From: Paenibacillus polymyxa M1
GTDB taxonomy: Bacteria; Bacillota; Bacilli; Paenibacillales; Paenibacillaceae
Reading direction: 5' to 3'
NCBI RefSeq assembly: GCF_000237325.1
Contig: NC_017542.1
Location: 4,480,001-4,544,000, forward strand
Length of the DNA: 64,000 bases
Shown piece after piece: positions 9,165 through 18,248 of the stretch. Numbering within the stretch: the stretch's first letter is position 1; every line of letters starts with the position of its first letter. The position numbers were made by a program, and so were the translations under genes. The notes under the pieces are model-generated. The model was not told where the DNA came from and searched no databases. It saw only the letters and a program-made list of their open reading frames with translations.

Positions 9165-10349
9165 CTACACGAGAGTCTTTTCTTCACGCACTTTTTTGCG
9201 GGTCATTTCCAGTAAACCTAACCGCGTCCAACCGACAACATATGATTTAGTCCGGTCCTTTTTTAATCTTGCCTCCAGCACAGAAGATACTTCCCTACGA
9301 TTCTCCTCTTGTTCCATATCGATGAAATCAATGATGATAATACCTCCAATATCACGTACACGTACCAGGCGGGCAATCTCTTCTGCTGCTTCAATGTTAG
9401 TCTGGGTCACCGTCTCTTCCAGATTACTGCCGCCCGTAAACTTCCCAGTGTTCACATCAACGACGGTCAATGCCTCCGTATGATCAATGACAATGTATCC
9501 GCCACCCTGAAGCCATACCTTTCGTGCAAAATCGCGCTCCAGCTGCTCATGAATGCCATAAGCTTTGAAAATCGTTTCTTCTGCACTGCGAAATATACTT
9601 ACATGAGCTTTCGCAGAACCAATCTGCTGCAGCATTACTTCTGCATCCTTTGCTTGCTCCTCACTGTCAATGACCAGTTCATCCTGCTCAGGTGTAAACA
9701 CATCGCGAATTAAACGCTGAACGATACTCAGATCTCGGTGCAATTCACACGGTGCGGAGTGTTCACCCGCTTTGCGCTGAATAGCCGCCCATTGCTTACG
9801 TAGTTGATTCAGATCATTTTCAATCGCCTCTATACTCATTTCCTCTGAAACCGTACGAATGATGACCCCTTCCTCACCCGTGCGCAGTTGCTCTCCCATG
9901 GCTTTCAAACGGGCACGTTCTCCCTCACGCTCAATCTTCTTGGATACGGCCACATAATCAGCACGGGGCATGTAAACAATCCAGCGGCCCGGAAGTGAAA
10001 AATGAGTGGTCACCCTGGCTCCTTTGCTACCAACTGCCTCTTTTAATACCTGTACTACGATTTCCTGCCCCACCTTTAACAGTTCAGAAATGGACGGCTT
10101 TACCTCTGGCTGCTTGTCCAAATGAGCATGAAGTACGTCATCCACATACAAAAAGGCATTCTTGCGCTGTCCAATGTCAACAAAGGCGGCTTGCATTCCT
10201 GGTAGCACATTGACCACCCTCGCTTTGAAAAAAGAACCTAGAATTCCCCGTTTTCGCGGTAGTTCAGCCGCATATTCAACCAATCGTCCCTCTTCCAACA
10301 GTGCCATTTGGGTCATCTGCTGTTGGCATTGTACAATCATTTGCTTCAT
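9165..10349 (-). CDS. rng: Ribonuclease E/G family endoribonuclease
   Basis: Single-strand-specific RNA endonuclease of the RNase E/G family. An S1-like RNA-binding region lies at about 30-120. The metal-binding catalytic segment reads DVNTGKFTGGSN, followed by IIIIDFIDM. At 394 residues it stops right after EMTRKKVREE and so lacks the CPxCxGxG zinc-link and small domain that follow this point in E. coli RNase G (489 residues). ATG 10349 has AGAGAGG upstream. Whether the short form is normal for this lineage or a late frameshift cannot be settled here. Confidence 0.88.
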   Translation of the reverse strand: MKQMIVQCQQQMTQMALLEEGRLVEYAAELPRKRGILGSFFKARVVNVLPGMQAAFVDIGQRKNAFLYVDDVLHAHLDKQPEVKPSISELLKVGQEIVVQVLKEAVGSKGARVTTHFSLPGRWIVYMPRADYVAVSKKIEREGERARLKAMGEQLRTGEEGVIIRTVSEEMSIEAIENDLNQLRKQWAAIQRKAGEHSAPCELHRDLSIVQRLIRDVFTPEQDELVIDSEEQAKDAEVMLQQIGSAKAHVSIFRSAEETIFKAYGIHEQLERDFARKVWLQGGGYIVIDHTEALTVVDVNTGKFTGGSNLEETVTQTNIEAAEEIARLVRVRDIGGIIIIDFIDMEQEENRREVSSVLEARLKKDRTKSYVVGWTRLGLLEMTRKKVREEKTLV

Positions 10350-10396
10350 GGTTTTTCAACCTCTCTGAATACAGCCTCTTCCTTATTTCATAAACA

Positions 10397-11275
10397 TTAT
10401 TTTGGTTTGGATTCTCCACCATTTGGCGGGCGTGCCGCAAAATAAGAACGTATAAGTCGTTGTTCCGGCAATACAGCTACAATCCGTCCCTGTTCATTCA
10501 TAACGTAAACCATATGATATCGATCTCTTCTGAAAAGACGCAAAACAGGCTCCAAATGTTTCACGGGCAGGGATACAATAGGTAAGGCAATGCTTCCTTT
10601 AGCCGCTTCGCGGTAAAAAAGCTCGTCCCTCCCCAGCAAAAAACGTATAAAACGGTAAGGGATATTCCGATAATCCACAATATTAGAATAAAGCAAAAAA
10701 ATCCCTACCGCCAGCAGATTTAAATGTAAAGGCTCATCTTGCCTTAATAACGGCGAAATACCATACAGGCAAAATAGCAGACTTGTTATGATACTGGCTC
10801 TAAAAGTCCATACTAATGTGCGGTGATAAGAGAAGAATAAGCTAATCAGCGACTGCAATATTTTTCCACCATCAAGCGGTAAAATTGGCAACAAATTAAA
10901 CAATGCAATAACAGCATTTCCCTGAATTATATAATTTACATAATCATGCTCCAACCCACTCACATTCCTAAGCCACAAAAGAATGATGATCATGATTCCG
11001 TTTTGCAGGGGGCCTGCTAGAGCAATGACAATCTCCTTCCACGCATTGAGCTTCCCTTGATCCTCAATGACAGCCACTCCTCCAAAGGGTAACATCTGTA
11101 TGGAAAGTAACCGCGCCCCCAACAACGAAGCAGCTGTCGCATGACCTAGCTCATGTATAAACACCAGTGTAAATAAGGTCATGATCTCGATGAAATGTCC
11201 AGTTAATACAGAGGTCAGCATAACCAGTACAAACAGTGGATGCAGTGATAAGGTCACCCCTCGGACATTAATCAA
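10397..11275 (-). CDS. spoIVFB: SpoIVFB intramembrane metalloprotease
   Basis: Site-2-type zinc protease that cleaves pro-sigma-K in the outer forespore membrane during sporulation. The zinc motif HELGH is at 41-45 inside a hydrophobic helix, and the second metal motif LPLDGGK is at about 133-138. Several membrane helices fill 1-190. The C-terminal 200-290 part resembles the regulatory CBS-like domain of SpoIVFB. The start is TTG 11275, which overlaps spoIVFA by 8 bases. The pair order spoIVFA-spoIVFB matches Bacillus. Confidence 0.92.
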   Translation of the reverse strand: MINVRGVTLSLHPLFVLVMLTSVLTGHFIEIMTLFTLVFIHELGHATAASLLGARLLSIQMLPFGGVAVIEDQGKLNAWKEIVIALAGPLQNGIMIIILLWLRNVSGLEHDYVNYIIQGNAVIALFNLLPILPLDGGKILQSLISLFFSYHRTLVWTFRASIITSLLFCLYGISPLLRQDEPLHLNLLAVGIFLLYSNIVDYRNIPYRFIRFLLGRDELFYREAAKGSIALPIVSLPVKHLEPVLRLFRRDRYHMVYVMNEQGRIVAVLPEQRLIRSYFAARPPNGGESKPK

Positions 11276-12113
11276 GGGCTACCACTTCCGACGGGTCAAT
11301 GTATTGATCCCCTCTTTGAATTGCCAAAAATAAAGTCGCCGCCTCGCTACCGCCGTGACTTGCTGGCAATACACCGATCTCTTCACCCTCCTGAACCCAA
11401 TCGTTCACTTTTAAGGTAGAGCGTGAGAGCCTTCCGTAAGTTGCTGTGATACCGCCAGTGTGACGAATTGTAACTGAAATCCCACTTTTGGGATGGTTTA
11501 ATACGTCTAATACACGTCCTGCATCTATACTTTTAACAGCGATTGCCCCGTTATCGGCAACATTCGGCGTAATCTCTACTCCTTTAAGACTCAGTACAAA
11601 CGGCTGTGTTATATTGCCTTCAATCGGTGGAGAGCCCTTTCGACTTGCGTCTACCTGTTTCGTTTCATGCTCCTCGCCAAAAATCGGTAAGAAGGAAGGA
11701 GCTCCGTCAAAATAAGTTTTATACCATTGTCCGGCGGCTGCAAAATCCATGTCCTTATTCAAGGCATCCGCGACAAACATTCTCAAATTTACTGCATAGG
11801 GAATATCCCAGCGAAATAAGCCCCACACCACTCCAAATAACACTGCTGCTATGACAGTTCTACGCCAAAAGGAACTCCAAAAAGACGGACCACGATTTGC
11901 CCCAAAAGATTGCTGCCAACGTTGTCGATCATTTTTCCACTCAGTTTCTGGGTCTCTGGGCGAGTTGGCACTGACTACAGGCATCGATTTCATTTCTCTG
12001 TACCCGTACCTGTTCTGATCTATGCCTGAGGAATACGCCTCCGCTTTGTTTCCCTCGATTAGCTGCTGTATACGTTCTTTTCTGCGCTGCTTGATTCCGG
12101 AATTTTTGTCCAT
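11268..12113 (-). CDS. spoIVFA: SpoIVFA stage IV sporulation protein
   Basis: Membrane scaffold that holds SpoIVFB in an inhibited complex with BofA until the SpoIVB signal arrives. The basic N-terminus (KQRRKERIQQL) is followed by a membrane segment near residue 95-115 and a C-terminal M23/LytM-like domain (GITATYGRLS, EGEEIGVLP). ATG 12113 is preferred because a GAGGGGG precedes it; the frame extends 19 codons further upstream without a better start. Overlap with spoIVFB points to a two-gene operon. Confidence 0.9.
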   Translation of the reverse strand: MDKNSGIKQRRKERIQQLIEGNKAEAYSSGIDQNRYGYREMKSMPVVSANSPRDPETEWKNDRQRWQQSFGANRGPSFWSSFWRRTVIAAVLFGVVWGLFRWDIPYAVNLRMFVADALNKDMDFAAAGQWYKTYFDGAPSFLPIFGEEHETKQVDASRKGSPPIEGNITQPFVLSLKGVEITPNVADNGAIAVKSIDAGRVLDVLNHPKSGISVTIRHTGGITATYGRLSRSTLKVNDWVQEGEEIGVLPASHGGSEAATLFLAIQRGDQYIDPSEVVALD

Positions 12114-12208
12114 CCTGTTCAGCCCCCTCAGCGAGGTAAGTTTATTACATCTTATGAGGACGGGCTTCAACTTATGTTGTCCGGTTGGGGATTACATACC
12201 CTAAAAAT

Positions 12209-12236
12209 CAAAAAAACCGGCGCTAGCGCACCGGAT
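12209..12236 (-). terminator. Terminator upstream of spoIVFA
   Basis: GC-rich hairpin (12217-12234) with seven T after it in the leftward direction. It is the second of two terminators in the 339-base gap between minD and spoIVFA. The rest of the gap (12114-12208) should hold the sporulation promoter; I see no unambiguous -35/-10 pair there. Confidence 0.7.
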
Positions 12237-12312
12237 ATGTTTTGCATTTATAACATTTATGTAATGATCTAAATTTACGAACCAGAATCATAGAAATTTA
12301 AAAAAGCAAACC

Positions 12313-12349
12313 AAAAACACTTAAATAAGTGGTGACTTATTTAAGTGTC
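12313..12349 (-). terminator. Terminator after minD
   Basis: Perfect stem of at least 13 bp (12318-12330 with 12335-12347, loop of four) followed leftward by five T. It ends the mre-min operon. Confidence 0.75.
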
Positions 12350-12452
12350 TAGTATTACAAATGAATGCTACTGTAACACTTCCCTTAGAAATCAGTGAAA
12401 ATATCTCACTAGAAAGGGCCAAGCAACCACCAGCAATAACTTCCTGTTTTCC

Positions 12453-13250
12453 TTATCCACCCATACCAAAAAACTTCTTAAAGCGTGTCATCACACTCTT
12501 CTTCTGGTCCAGCTGCATAAGAGGCACAGTATCGCCCAAGATTCGTCTCGCAATGTTCCGGTAGGCAATCGCTGCCTGCGCATCCGGATTCATAACCGTA
12601 GGCTCTCCTGTATTAGCTGCTTTAATTACCATTTCATCATCCGGTACAATCCCAATAAGGTCTATGCTAAGCACTTGTAAAATTCCGTCAATATCTAACA
12701 TATCTCCGGATTTAACCATACTATTGCGAATGCGGTTAACCACCAACTTAGGTGATATCACATGTGAACTTTCCAGTAAACCAATTACCCGATCTGCATC
12801 GCGTACAGCAGCATTTTCTGGAGTAGTCACAACAATGGCCTGATCCGCACCGGCAATGGCATTTTTAAAGCCTTGCTCAATACCCGCAGGGCAGTCGATC
12901 AATATATATTCAAAATCCTTTTTAAGCTCCAAAATAATATCCTTAACCTGCTCCGGCGTAACAGCACTTTTGTCCTTGGTTTGAGCAGCTGGTAGCATAT
13001 ACAGCTCCTCAAAACGCTTGTCCTTAACAAGTGCCTGGTTCAGACGGCAACGACCTTCCGCTACATCAACAAGGTCATAAATAATCCGGTTTTCCAGACC
13101 CATCACAACGTCTAGATTACGCAAACCGATATCCGTATCCACCAAACACACCTTTTTGCCGAGCAGTGCAAGCGCTGTTCCTATATTGGCTGACGTCGTC
13201 GTTTTGCCGACGCCGCCTTTTCCTGAAGTGACGACGATAGCCTCTCCCAT
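12453..13250 (-). CDS. minD: Septum-site determining ATPase MinD
   Basis: Membrane-cycling ATPase that places MinC at the poles and blocks polar septa. The deviant Walker A GKGGVGKTT is at 10-18, and the C-terminal amphipathic membrane-targeting helix (TRFKKFFGMGG) is present. AAAGGGG precedes ATG 13250. It lies 3 bases after minC and ends the mreB-mreC-mreD-minC-minD run. Length (265) is standard. Confidence 0.97.
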   Translation of the reverse strand: MGEAIVVTSGKGGVGKTTTSANIGTALALLGKKVCLVDTDIGLRNLDVVMGLENRIIYDLVDVAEGRCRLNQALVKDKRFEELYMLPAAQTKDKSAVTPEQVKDIILELKKDFEYILIDCPAGIEQGFKNAIAGADQAIVVTTPENAAVRDADRVIGLLESSHVISPKLVVNRIRNSMVKSGDMLDIDGILQVLSIDLIGIVPDDEMVIKAANTGEPTVMNPDAQAAIAYRNIARRILGDTVPLMQLDQKKSVMTRFKKFFGMGG

Positions 13251-13253
13251 GTG

Positions 13254-13916
13254 CTACACCCCTTTGAACACGTTAAAATCGCGGCCCAGACGCACAATAT
13301 TGCTCATTTTATCTATTTGCATAGCGCCATCCTTGAGATACGCAAATTCCATGCCGGATTCACGTGTCTCCCATTCATCTGGTGGACGGCTAATCATTTC
13401 GGAAATTCGCAGCTGTGTTGGTGCAAAATAGGAGGCCGCGATAATCGCTTCACTATTTCCCTCCATCCCTGCATGCGCCATACCCCGCAGAGCGCCAAGG
13501 ACATAGATATCACCGGTACAAGTTATAATTCCACCCGGGTTAACATCTCCCAAAAAGAGTAAGTTTCCATCGTGATGAAGCACTTGTCCTGAACGGATAA
13601 TCCCTGTCACCGTGTGAATGGGGGGCTTGCCCTGCACTACCACAGGCAATCCGGGTGATTCTACAGACCTGATGAGCAGATTCCCCTTCTGCTTCAAAAT
13701 CTCCAGAATACTTTCCTTTTGCTCCTCAGTTACTTCCCGACTTCCCAGTTTAATATCCACATGAATGATCGGACCAGTTAAAATATTTTGATGACTGTGC
13801 TCCAGCTTAAAACGCAGCTCACCCAGCAAATCCTCAAATTCGCATTGATCGTCCAGCAGGAATACCAGGCCATCTTTGATGCCTTTAATCGTGACATGAT
13901 TCGATTTCACCGCCAT
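13254..13916 (-). CDS. minC: Septum-site inhibitor MinC
   Basis: FtsZ polymerisation inhibitor that works with MinD. The N-terminal FtsZ-binding domain (1-100) is followed by the C-terminal right-handed beta-helix (GDVNPGG, GDIYVLGALRGMAHAG) that binds MinD. AGGAGGG precedes ATG 13916. Length is 220 residues. There is an 82-base gap after mreD with no visible terminator, so minCD is probably read through from mreBCD. Confidence 0.95.
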   Translation of the reverse strand: MAVKSNHVTIKGIKDGLVFLLDDQCEFEDLLGELRFKLEHSHQNILTGPIIHVDIKLGSREVTEEQKESILEILKQKGNLLIRSVESPGLPVVVQGKPPIHTVTGIIRSGQVLHHDGNLLFLGDVNPGGIITCTGDIYVLGALRGMAHAGMEGNSEAIIAASYFAPTQLRISEMISRPPDEWETRESGMEFAYLKDGAMQIDKMSNIVRLGRDFNVFKGV

Positions 13917-13998
13917 TAGCCTGTCCCTCCTATCTCAATCATTTCGTCCCCGGGACGTCAAATCCCTGCTAACCCGGACAAAATGTGTGTAAAAAGAC

Positions 13999-14529
13999 CT
14001 AGACAGTCTCTTCCTTTTTCACACGGGTACCCAAACGCTGCAATTGCTTGCGAACTGGGACATAAATGATGAGGGCGAACAGAAAATGGATAAACAAATC
14101 AGGAATCATATACTGAGCAAGTGCCCAATTGAAAGTCTGATGATTCAGTTGAAACAGCTGATCAATGGCAAAAAGCATAGAATCCAGCAGGAAACTACCG
14201 ATCAATACGGCCGCCATCATAATGGGCATCGGTGCACGTCTAGCAGTAAACACAAGCCCTAATAAGTATGCAGACAACCCCATTGCAAAAGAATAAGGGC
14301 CAATGATAAACCCGTAGTACACTACATCATGAATAAGTCCAAAAACAATACCTAGCACCAACGCTGTATGACGGCTGTAATACACAGATACAAACAAAAT
14401 TACGACATACACAAAATTTGGAACCATTCTTGAATGCCAACTATCCGGGAGAAGCCACGGAAGAATCGTTCCTTCAGCTATAAACAGGACAAACAGCAGC
14501 AGTATCAGAACCTGACCGCGCATCTTCAT
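13999..14529 (-). CDS. mreD: Rod-shape protein MreD
   Basis: Integral membrane part of the elongasome. The 176 residues hold about five hydrophobic helices, including a conserved YYGFIIGPYSFAMGLSAYL region. The ATG overlaps the mreC stop by one base (TAATG) behind GAGGTACC, so translation is coupled. Similarity is weak for this family in general, and position between mreC and minC carries much of the call. Confidence 0.93.
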   Translation of the reverse strand: MKMRGQVLILLLFVLFIAEGTILPWLLPDSWHSRMVPNFVYVVILFVSVYYSRHTALVLGIVFGLIHDVVYYGFIIGPYSFAMGLSAYLLGLVFTARRAPMPIMMAAVLIGSFLLDSMLFAIDQLFQLNHQTFNWALAQYMIPDLFIHFLFALIIYVPVRKQLQRLGTRVKKEETV

Positions 14530-15389
14530 TATTCCGGTACCTCAGGAGTGTAGAGGACGAGCAGTTCTTTCCAATCCACAAAGCTGGCTGCCGGTTTAAT
14601 AATCGCTGTCCGTGTTTTGCCGAACTCTCCAACCTGAATTTTCTCCACCGTTCCAATCATTAGGTTTTTGCGGAACTTCCCGCCTGCACCAGACGTAATA
14701 ATCTGATCACCCTTTGCGATTGGATCTTTTTCTTCAATGCGAGTCATTTGAAATGTGTTCGTACCCGGATCATAGCTTTCAATCATACCAAACGATTGAT
14801 TTTCCTTACCCAAGACTGTCGCTGCAATGGCATAAGAATTCGGATTTTTAGGATCCAATGTAGTCAACAGCGTAACGGTAGACGTAAAATTCCCCGTGCG
14901 GCTAATGACCCCAACAAACCCTTCAAGTGAACTGACCTCCTGACCGACCTTGGCTCCGTCCTTCTCACCAATATCAATCACGAGTGTTTTGGAATCATTG
15001 CTAACACTGTTCACTTGTGCAACACGATAATCATAATTATTTTTCGCCTTTTGCGTTTGGGTGAACTTCAGTTCATTCTGCAATCTAGCATTTGTTTCAA
15101 CATAATTATGAGTCTGAATCTGGTCACGAGTCAGCTTGGCCACGGCTATTTTTAAGCGCTCATTTTCTTCGTAAATACTACGCATATTACCGATATCTTC
15201 AAAGAAGCCCGCTATTGCTGAAGCGGGCCTGTAAAAGATACCTTGCACAAAGCCAATTGAATCTCTGGCAAACTTCTCGGGCCAGGTTAAGGAATTTCTC
15301 TGTCCAAGTGTAATCCCCATAAGGGCAATAAACAGAACGATTCCGATCAATAGAACAAATAGTCTTTTATTGCCAAACAGCTTAAACAG
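14529..15389 (-). CDS. mreC: Cell-shape protein MreC (CTG start)
   Basis: Bitopic elongasome protein with one N-terminal membrane helix, a coiled coil (about 65-110) and a beta-rich periplasm-side domain (GEKDGAKVGQEV...TSGAGGKF). The annotated-type start would be TTG 15350. The frame is open upstream to a stop, and the 13 extra codons read as the conserved family N-terminus LFKLFGNKRLFVL. That requires a CTG start at 15389. GGGGGTG lies six bases before it and no ATG, GTG or TTG is available upstream. With CTG the protein is 286 residues. It follows mreB by 16 bases. Confidence 0.93.
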   Translation of the reverse strand: MFKLFGNKRLFVLLIGIVLFIALMGITLGQRNSLTWPEKFARDSIGFVQGIFYRPASAIAGFFEDIGNMRSIYEENERLKIAVAKLTRDQIQTHNYVETNARLQNELKFTQTQKAKNNYDYRVAQVNSVSNDSKTLVIDIGEKDGAKVGQEVSSLEGFVGVISRTGNFTSTVTLLTTLDPKNPNSYAIAATVLGKENQSFGMIESYDPGTNTFQMTRIEEKDPIAKGDQIITSGAGGKFRKNLMIGTVEKIQVGEFGKTRTAIIKPAASFVDWKELLVLYTPEVPE

Positions 15390-15405
15390 TTCCTACACCC
15401 CCGAT

Positions 15406-16440
15406 TCAACGTTTGGAACGGACGGCAGAACTGCTGCGCGATTTGAACAAATGGATATTTTCCAGTGCTCTACCCGTACCGATTGCCACACAATCCAGAG
15501 GATTTTCCGCTACGATCACCGGCATTCCGGTCTCACCTGCCAACAGCTTATCCAGGTTGCGCAGTAGTGCTCCACCACCAGTCAGTACAATTCCTCTATC
15601 CATGATGTCCGCTGCCAGCTCAGGAGGGCATTTTTCCAATGTTACTTTAACTGCATCCACGATCGCATTAACGGTATCCGATAATGCTTCGCTAATTTCA
15701 TCGGAGGTAATCGTAATTGTCTTCGGCAAGCCTGTTACCAGATCGCGTCCGCGGATTTCCGATGTTTCCACTTGCTCTAATGGCATAGCTGAACCAACTT
15801 CCATTTTCAGCTGCTCAGAAGTCCGTTCACCAATCATCAGGTTGTATTGACGTTTCACGTATTGAATGATGGACTCGTCCATTTCATCGCCAGCTACACG
15901 TACAGAACGACTTGTTACGATCCCTCCCAAGGAAATGACCGCAACTTCGGTTGTACCTCCACCGATATCGACAACCATACTGCCTGTAGGCTCCCATACC
16001 GGCAGATCAGCGCCAATTGCCGCTGCAAACGGCTCTTCAATCGTGTACGCCTCTCTTGCGCCTGCTTGCTTGGTCGCATCTTCAACAGCACGCTGTTCCA
16101 CTGCAGTAATGCCCGAAGGCACGCAAACCATCACGTTCGGATGGCGCGGAAACAATGAACGTTGTGCTTGCGCCTGACGGATGAAATATTTGATCATCGT
16201 TGCAGTCGTATCAAAATCAGCAATGACACCATCCTTCATTGGACGAATTGCACGGATATTTCCCGGTGTGCGACCGATCATTTTTTTCGCAGATTCCCCA
16301 ACAGCCTCAATGGTTTTTGTATCTGTACGCAAAGCAACTACAGATGGTTCACGAACCACGATTCCCTTACCTCTTACGTATACAAGCGTGTTTGCCGTTC
16401 CTAAGTCAATTCCCAAATCTTTTGTAAAGCCACCCAGCAT
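15406..16440 (-). CDS. mreB: Rod-shape actin-like protein MreB
   Basis: Actin homologue that guides side-wall peptidoglycan synthesis. The phosphate-1 loop [11 protein letters not shown] is near residue 10, the phosphate-2 motif [13 protein letters not shown] near 160, and the adenosine motif [11 protein letters not shown] near 290. Length 344 is typical. It is the first gene of the shape/division operon and is preceded by its own promoter inside the end of radC. Confidence 0.97.
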   Translation of the reverse strand: MLGGFTKDLGIDLGTANTLVYVRGKGIVVREPSVVALRTDTKTIEAVGESAKKMIGRTPGNIRAIRPMKDGVIADFDTTATMIKYFIRQAQAQRSLFPRHPNVMVCVPSGITAVEQRAVEDATKQAGAREAYTIEEPFAAAIGADLPVWEPTGSMVVDIGGGTTEVAVISLGGIVTSRSVRVAGDEMDESIIQYVKRQYNLMIGERTSEQLKMEVGSAMPLEQVETSEIRGRDLVTGLPKTITITSDEISEALSDTVNAIVDAVKVTLEKCPPELAADIMDRGIVLTGGGALLRNLDKLLAGETGMPVIVAENPLDCVAIGTGRALENIHLFKSRSSSAVRSKR

Positions 16441-16540
16441 GATGTTAATCTCCTTTTCTCTTCCCTGAAATCTGTTATCCCTGTATAAACGGTTTATTCA
16501 GGCCGGTTTATCCGGTCATGTTTAAATGTTTGATTTAAAT

Positions 16541-16570
16541 ATTATATTATATCAGACCTTGTTCCTTCAA
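16541..16570 (-). promoter_or_regulatory. Promoter of mreBCD-minCD inside the radC 3' end
   Basis: TTGAAG (16565-16570), an 18-base spacer and TATAAT (16541-16546), leftward. An overlapping second TATAAT lies at 16546-16551. The element overlaps the last radC codons. The following leader holds two ATAAACCG direct repeats. Confidence 0.55.
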
Positions 16571-17239
16571 ACTTACAAAGGTCCCGTCCCCGATCACAAT
16601 ATGATCAAGCACGTCGATGCCCACGATGTTGCCCGCTTCCATCAGGCGGCGAGTCAACTGGACATCTTCCGGGCTTGGCTTCGGATCACCGCTCGGATGG
16701 TTATGAGCGCAAATAATCGAAGCACTGCTACACTTGATTGCAGCCCGAAATACTTCACGAGGATGCACGATGGCGGAATTCAGGCTGCCCATAGATAGCG
16801 TTTCCTGAGCAATGACATGGTTTTTGGTATTTAAAAACAGGCAAACAAAATGCTCTTTCTGCAAATAGCGAAGCTGTTCAAACAGCAGATCTGCCACATC
16901 CCGTGGGCAACTAATCACCGGGGTCTCCAAGTGGCGTGACAATGCTAATCGACGCCCGAGTTCGATCCCCGCTTTTAGCTGTATCGCTTTAGCATTTCCA
17001 ATGCCCTTAATCTGGGTCAACTCGCTCAGACTCATATCCACCAGTTGACGCAAATTCCCTGCTTGCTGCAAAATACGCTGCGCTAAATGCAGAGATGATT
17101 CACTTTGTGTTCCTGTACGCAGTAGTATTGCTAGCAACTCCGCGTTGCTCAAGGCATCCGCCCCATATGTCATCATGCGCTCTCTTGGTCGTTCTTCATG
17201 GGGGAGGTCGCGAAGCATCAGTATTGGCGACTCCAGCAT
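16547..17239 (-). CDS. radC: RadC-family JAB/MPN-domain protein
   Basis: Full-length RadC (230 residues). The N-terminal helix-hairpin-helix part (LTQIKGIGNAKAIQL) is followed by a JAMM metalloprotease-like motif HNHPSGDPKPSPED near residue 180. The name comes from an E. coli mutation later assigned elsewhere, so the biological role is unsettled. AGGGGATAAACAT precedes ATG 17239. It sits between maf and mreB as in B. subtilis. Confidence 0.93.
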   Translation of the reverse strand: MLESPILMLRDLPHEERPRERMMTYGADALSNAELLAILLRTGTQSESSLHLAQRILQQAGNLRQLVDMSLSELTQIKGIGNAKAIQLKAGIELGRRLALSRHLETPVISCPRDVADLLFEQLRYLQKEHFVCLFLNTKNHVIAQETLSMGSLNSAIVHPREVFRAAIKCSSASIICAHNHPSGDPKPSPEDVQLTRRLMEAGNIVGIDVLDHIVIGDGTFVSLKEQGLI

Positions 17240-17253
17240 ATGTTTATCCCCTT

Positions 17254-17862
17254 TTATGGACGCAGCACATTCACTCCAAAATCGGACAGCATGTCCGACA
17301 GCAAAGAAAGCGGCAATCCTACGACGTTAAAATAACAACCCTGAATAGATTCCACCAACGTAGCACCCATGCCTTGAATGCCATACGATCCTGCTTTGTC
17401 AGACGGTTCTCCAGTATTTACGTATGCCACAATTTGCTCTTGGTTCAGAGGCTTCATTGTGACCTCCGTTTGGCGATGTCTAACAAGCATCTTGCCGGTT
17501 CCGGTATGTATGCAGGCTACCCCAGTGTACACACGGTGTGTTCTTCCCTGCAATGCAGTCAACATACGAACCGCGTCCGCATGGTCAGCAGGCTTGCCCA
17601 ATACCGAATCCTCCAGCACGACAATCGTATCACTGCCAATCACCAATCCAGCTTCCTCGGACTGTGCGGCAGTGCGCACGACCGCTTCGGCTTTGCGGGC
17701 TGCAAGGGTCTCCACGATTTGCTGAGGCGTCCAGCTCTCAGGCGTGCTTTCATCCGCATGACTCGGCACCACCTCAAAGGGGAGTCTCAAATATGCGAGT
17801 AATTCCTTCCTTCTTGGTGAAGTCGATGCCAGAATAATGCGGGGCGTAATTTTCCCGTCCAT
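17254..17862 (-). CDS. maf: Maf nucleoside-triphosphate pyrophosphatase
   Basis: House-cleaning pyrophosphatase acting on non-canonical or pyrimidine nucleotides; overexpression blocks septation in B. subtilis. The family signature ILASTSPRRKELL is at about 10-22, SHADEST near 35 and GSDTIV near 75. GGAGCTTCCCTT precedes ATG 17862. Length is 202. It is upstream of radC by 14 bases. Confidence 0.95.
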   Translation of the reverse strand: MDGKITPRIILASTSPRRKELLAYLRLPFEVVPSHADESTPESWTPQQIVETLAARKAEAVVRTAAQSEEAGLVIGSDTIVVLEDSVLGKPADHADAVRMLTALQGRTHRVYTGVACIHTGTGKMLVRHRQTEVTMKPLNQEQIVAYVNTGEPSDKAGSYGIQGMGATLVESIQGCYFNVVGLPLSLLSDMLSDFGVNVLRP

Positions 17863-17884
17863 AAGGGAAGCTCCTTTTCATCAG

Positions 17885-18127
17885 TTAGAGCCTGCGATAC
17901 AGCCAGAATGCGGCGATGATGCCGATCAGACTAAGCAGGCTCAATTCAAAATTTATCGTTATGTTGTAGCTGATAATATCCAGATCCGCTCTCGGCGACC
18001 AAGATATCGTAGTGGGGTGGGTCAGAAAGGAAAGGACTTTGACCGATTGAAGGGCCTTAGCAATCCAGGCACCCAAAAGCCAACCGAGCAACAAAAACAG
18101 TATAAGCATTCCTACATTTTTTTTCAT
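17885..18127 (-). CDS. Small membrane protein, DUF4321-like
   Basis: An 80-residue protein with two hydrophobic helices (about 5-25 and 60-77) and a short soluble loop. ATG 18127 is chosen because AGGGAAGATCAGG precedes it and the protein then begins MKKNVG. It resembles the DUF4321 family that sits before maf in Paenibacillus and clostridia. No function is known; its place beside maf/radC/mre suggests an envelope link only by association. Confidence 0.7.
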   Translation of the reverse strand: MKKNVGMLILFLLLGWLLGAWIAKALQSVKVLSFLTHPTTISWSPRADLDIISYNITINFELSLLSLIGIIAAFWLYRRL

Positions 18128-18199
18128 CCTGATCTTCCCTCGCCATTTTTTGACACCTTCATTATTATACGGTGATTTGTACTGCAATACAAACAGAAA

Positions 18200-18234
18200 T
18201 CCGGCATGGGGAACTATTTCCAGTTCCTTGCCGG
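18200..18234 (-). terminator. Hairpin after the SPOR-domain gene
   Basis: Stem 18222-18234 with 18201-18215 (one small bulge) followed leftward by a weak T-rich tract. It may be a leaky terminator between the SPOR-domain gene and the DUF4321 gene. Confidence 0.4.
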
Positions 18235-18248
18235 AAAGTATGGTTAGT

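Noticed and set aside
12318..12347. 13-bp dyad as a repressor operator
   Set aside because: It lies right after minD and is followed by a T-run, so it is a terminator.
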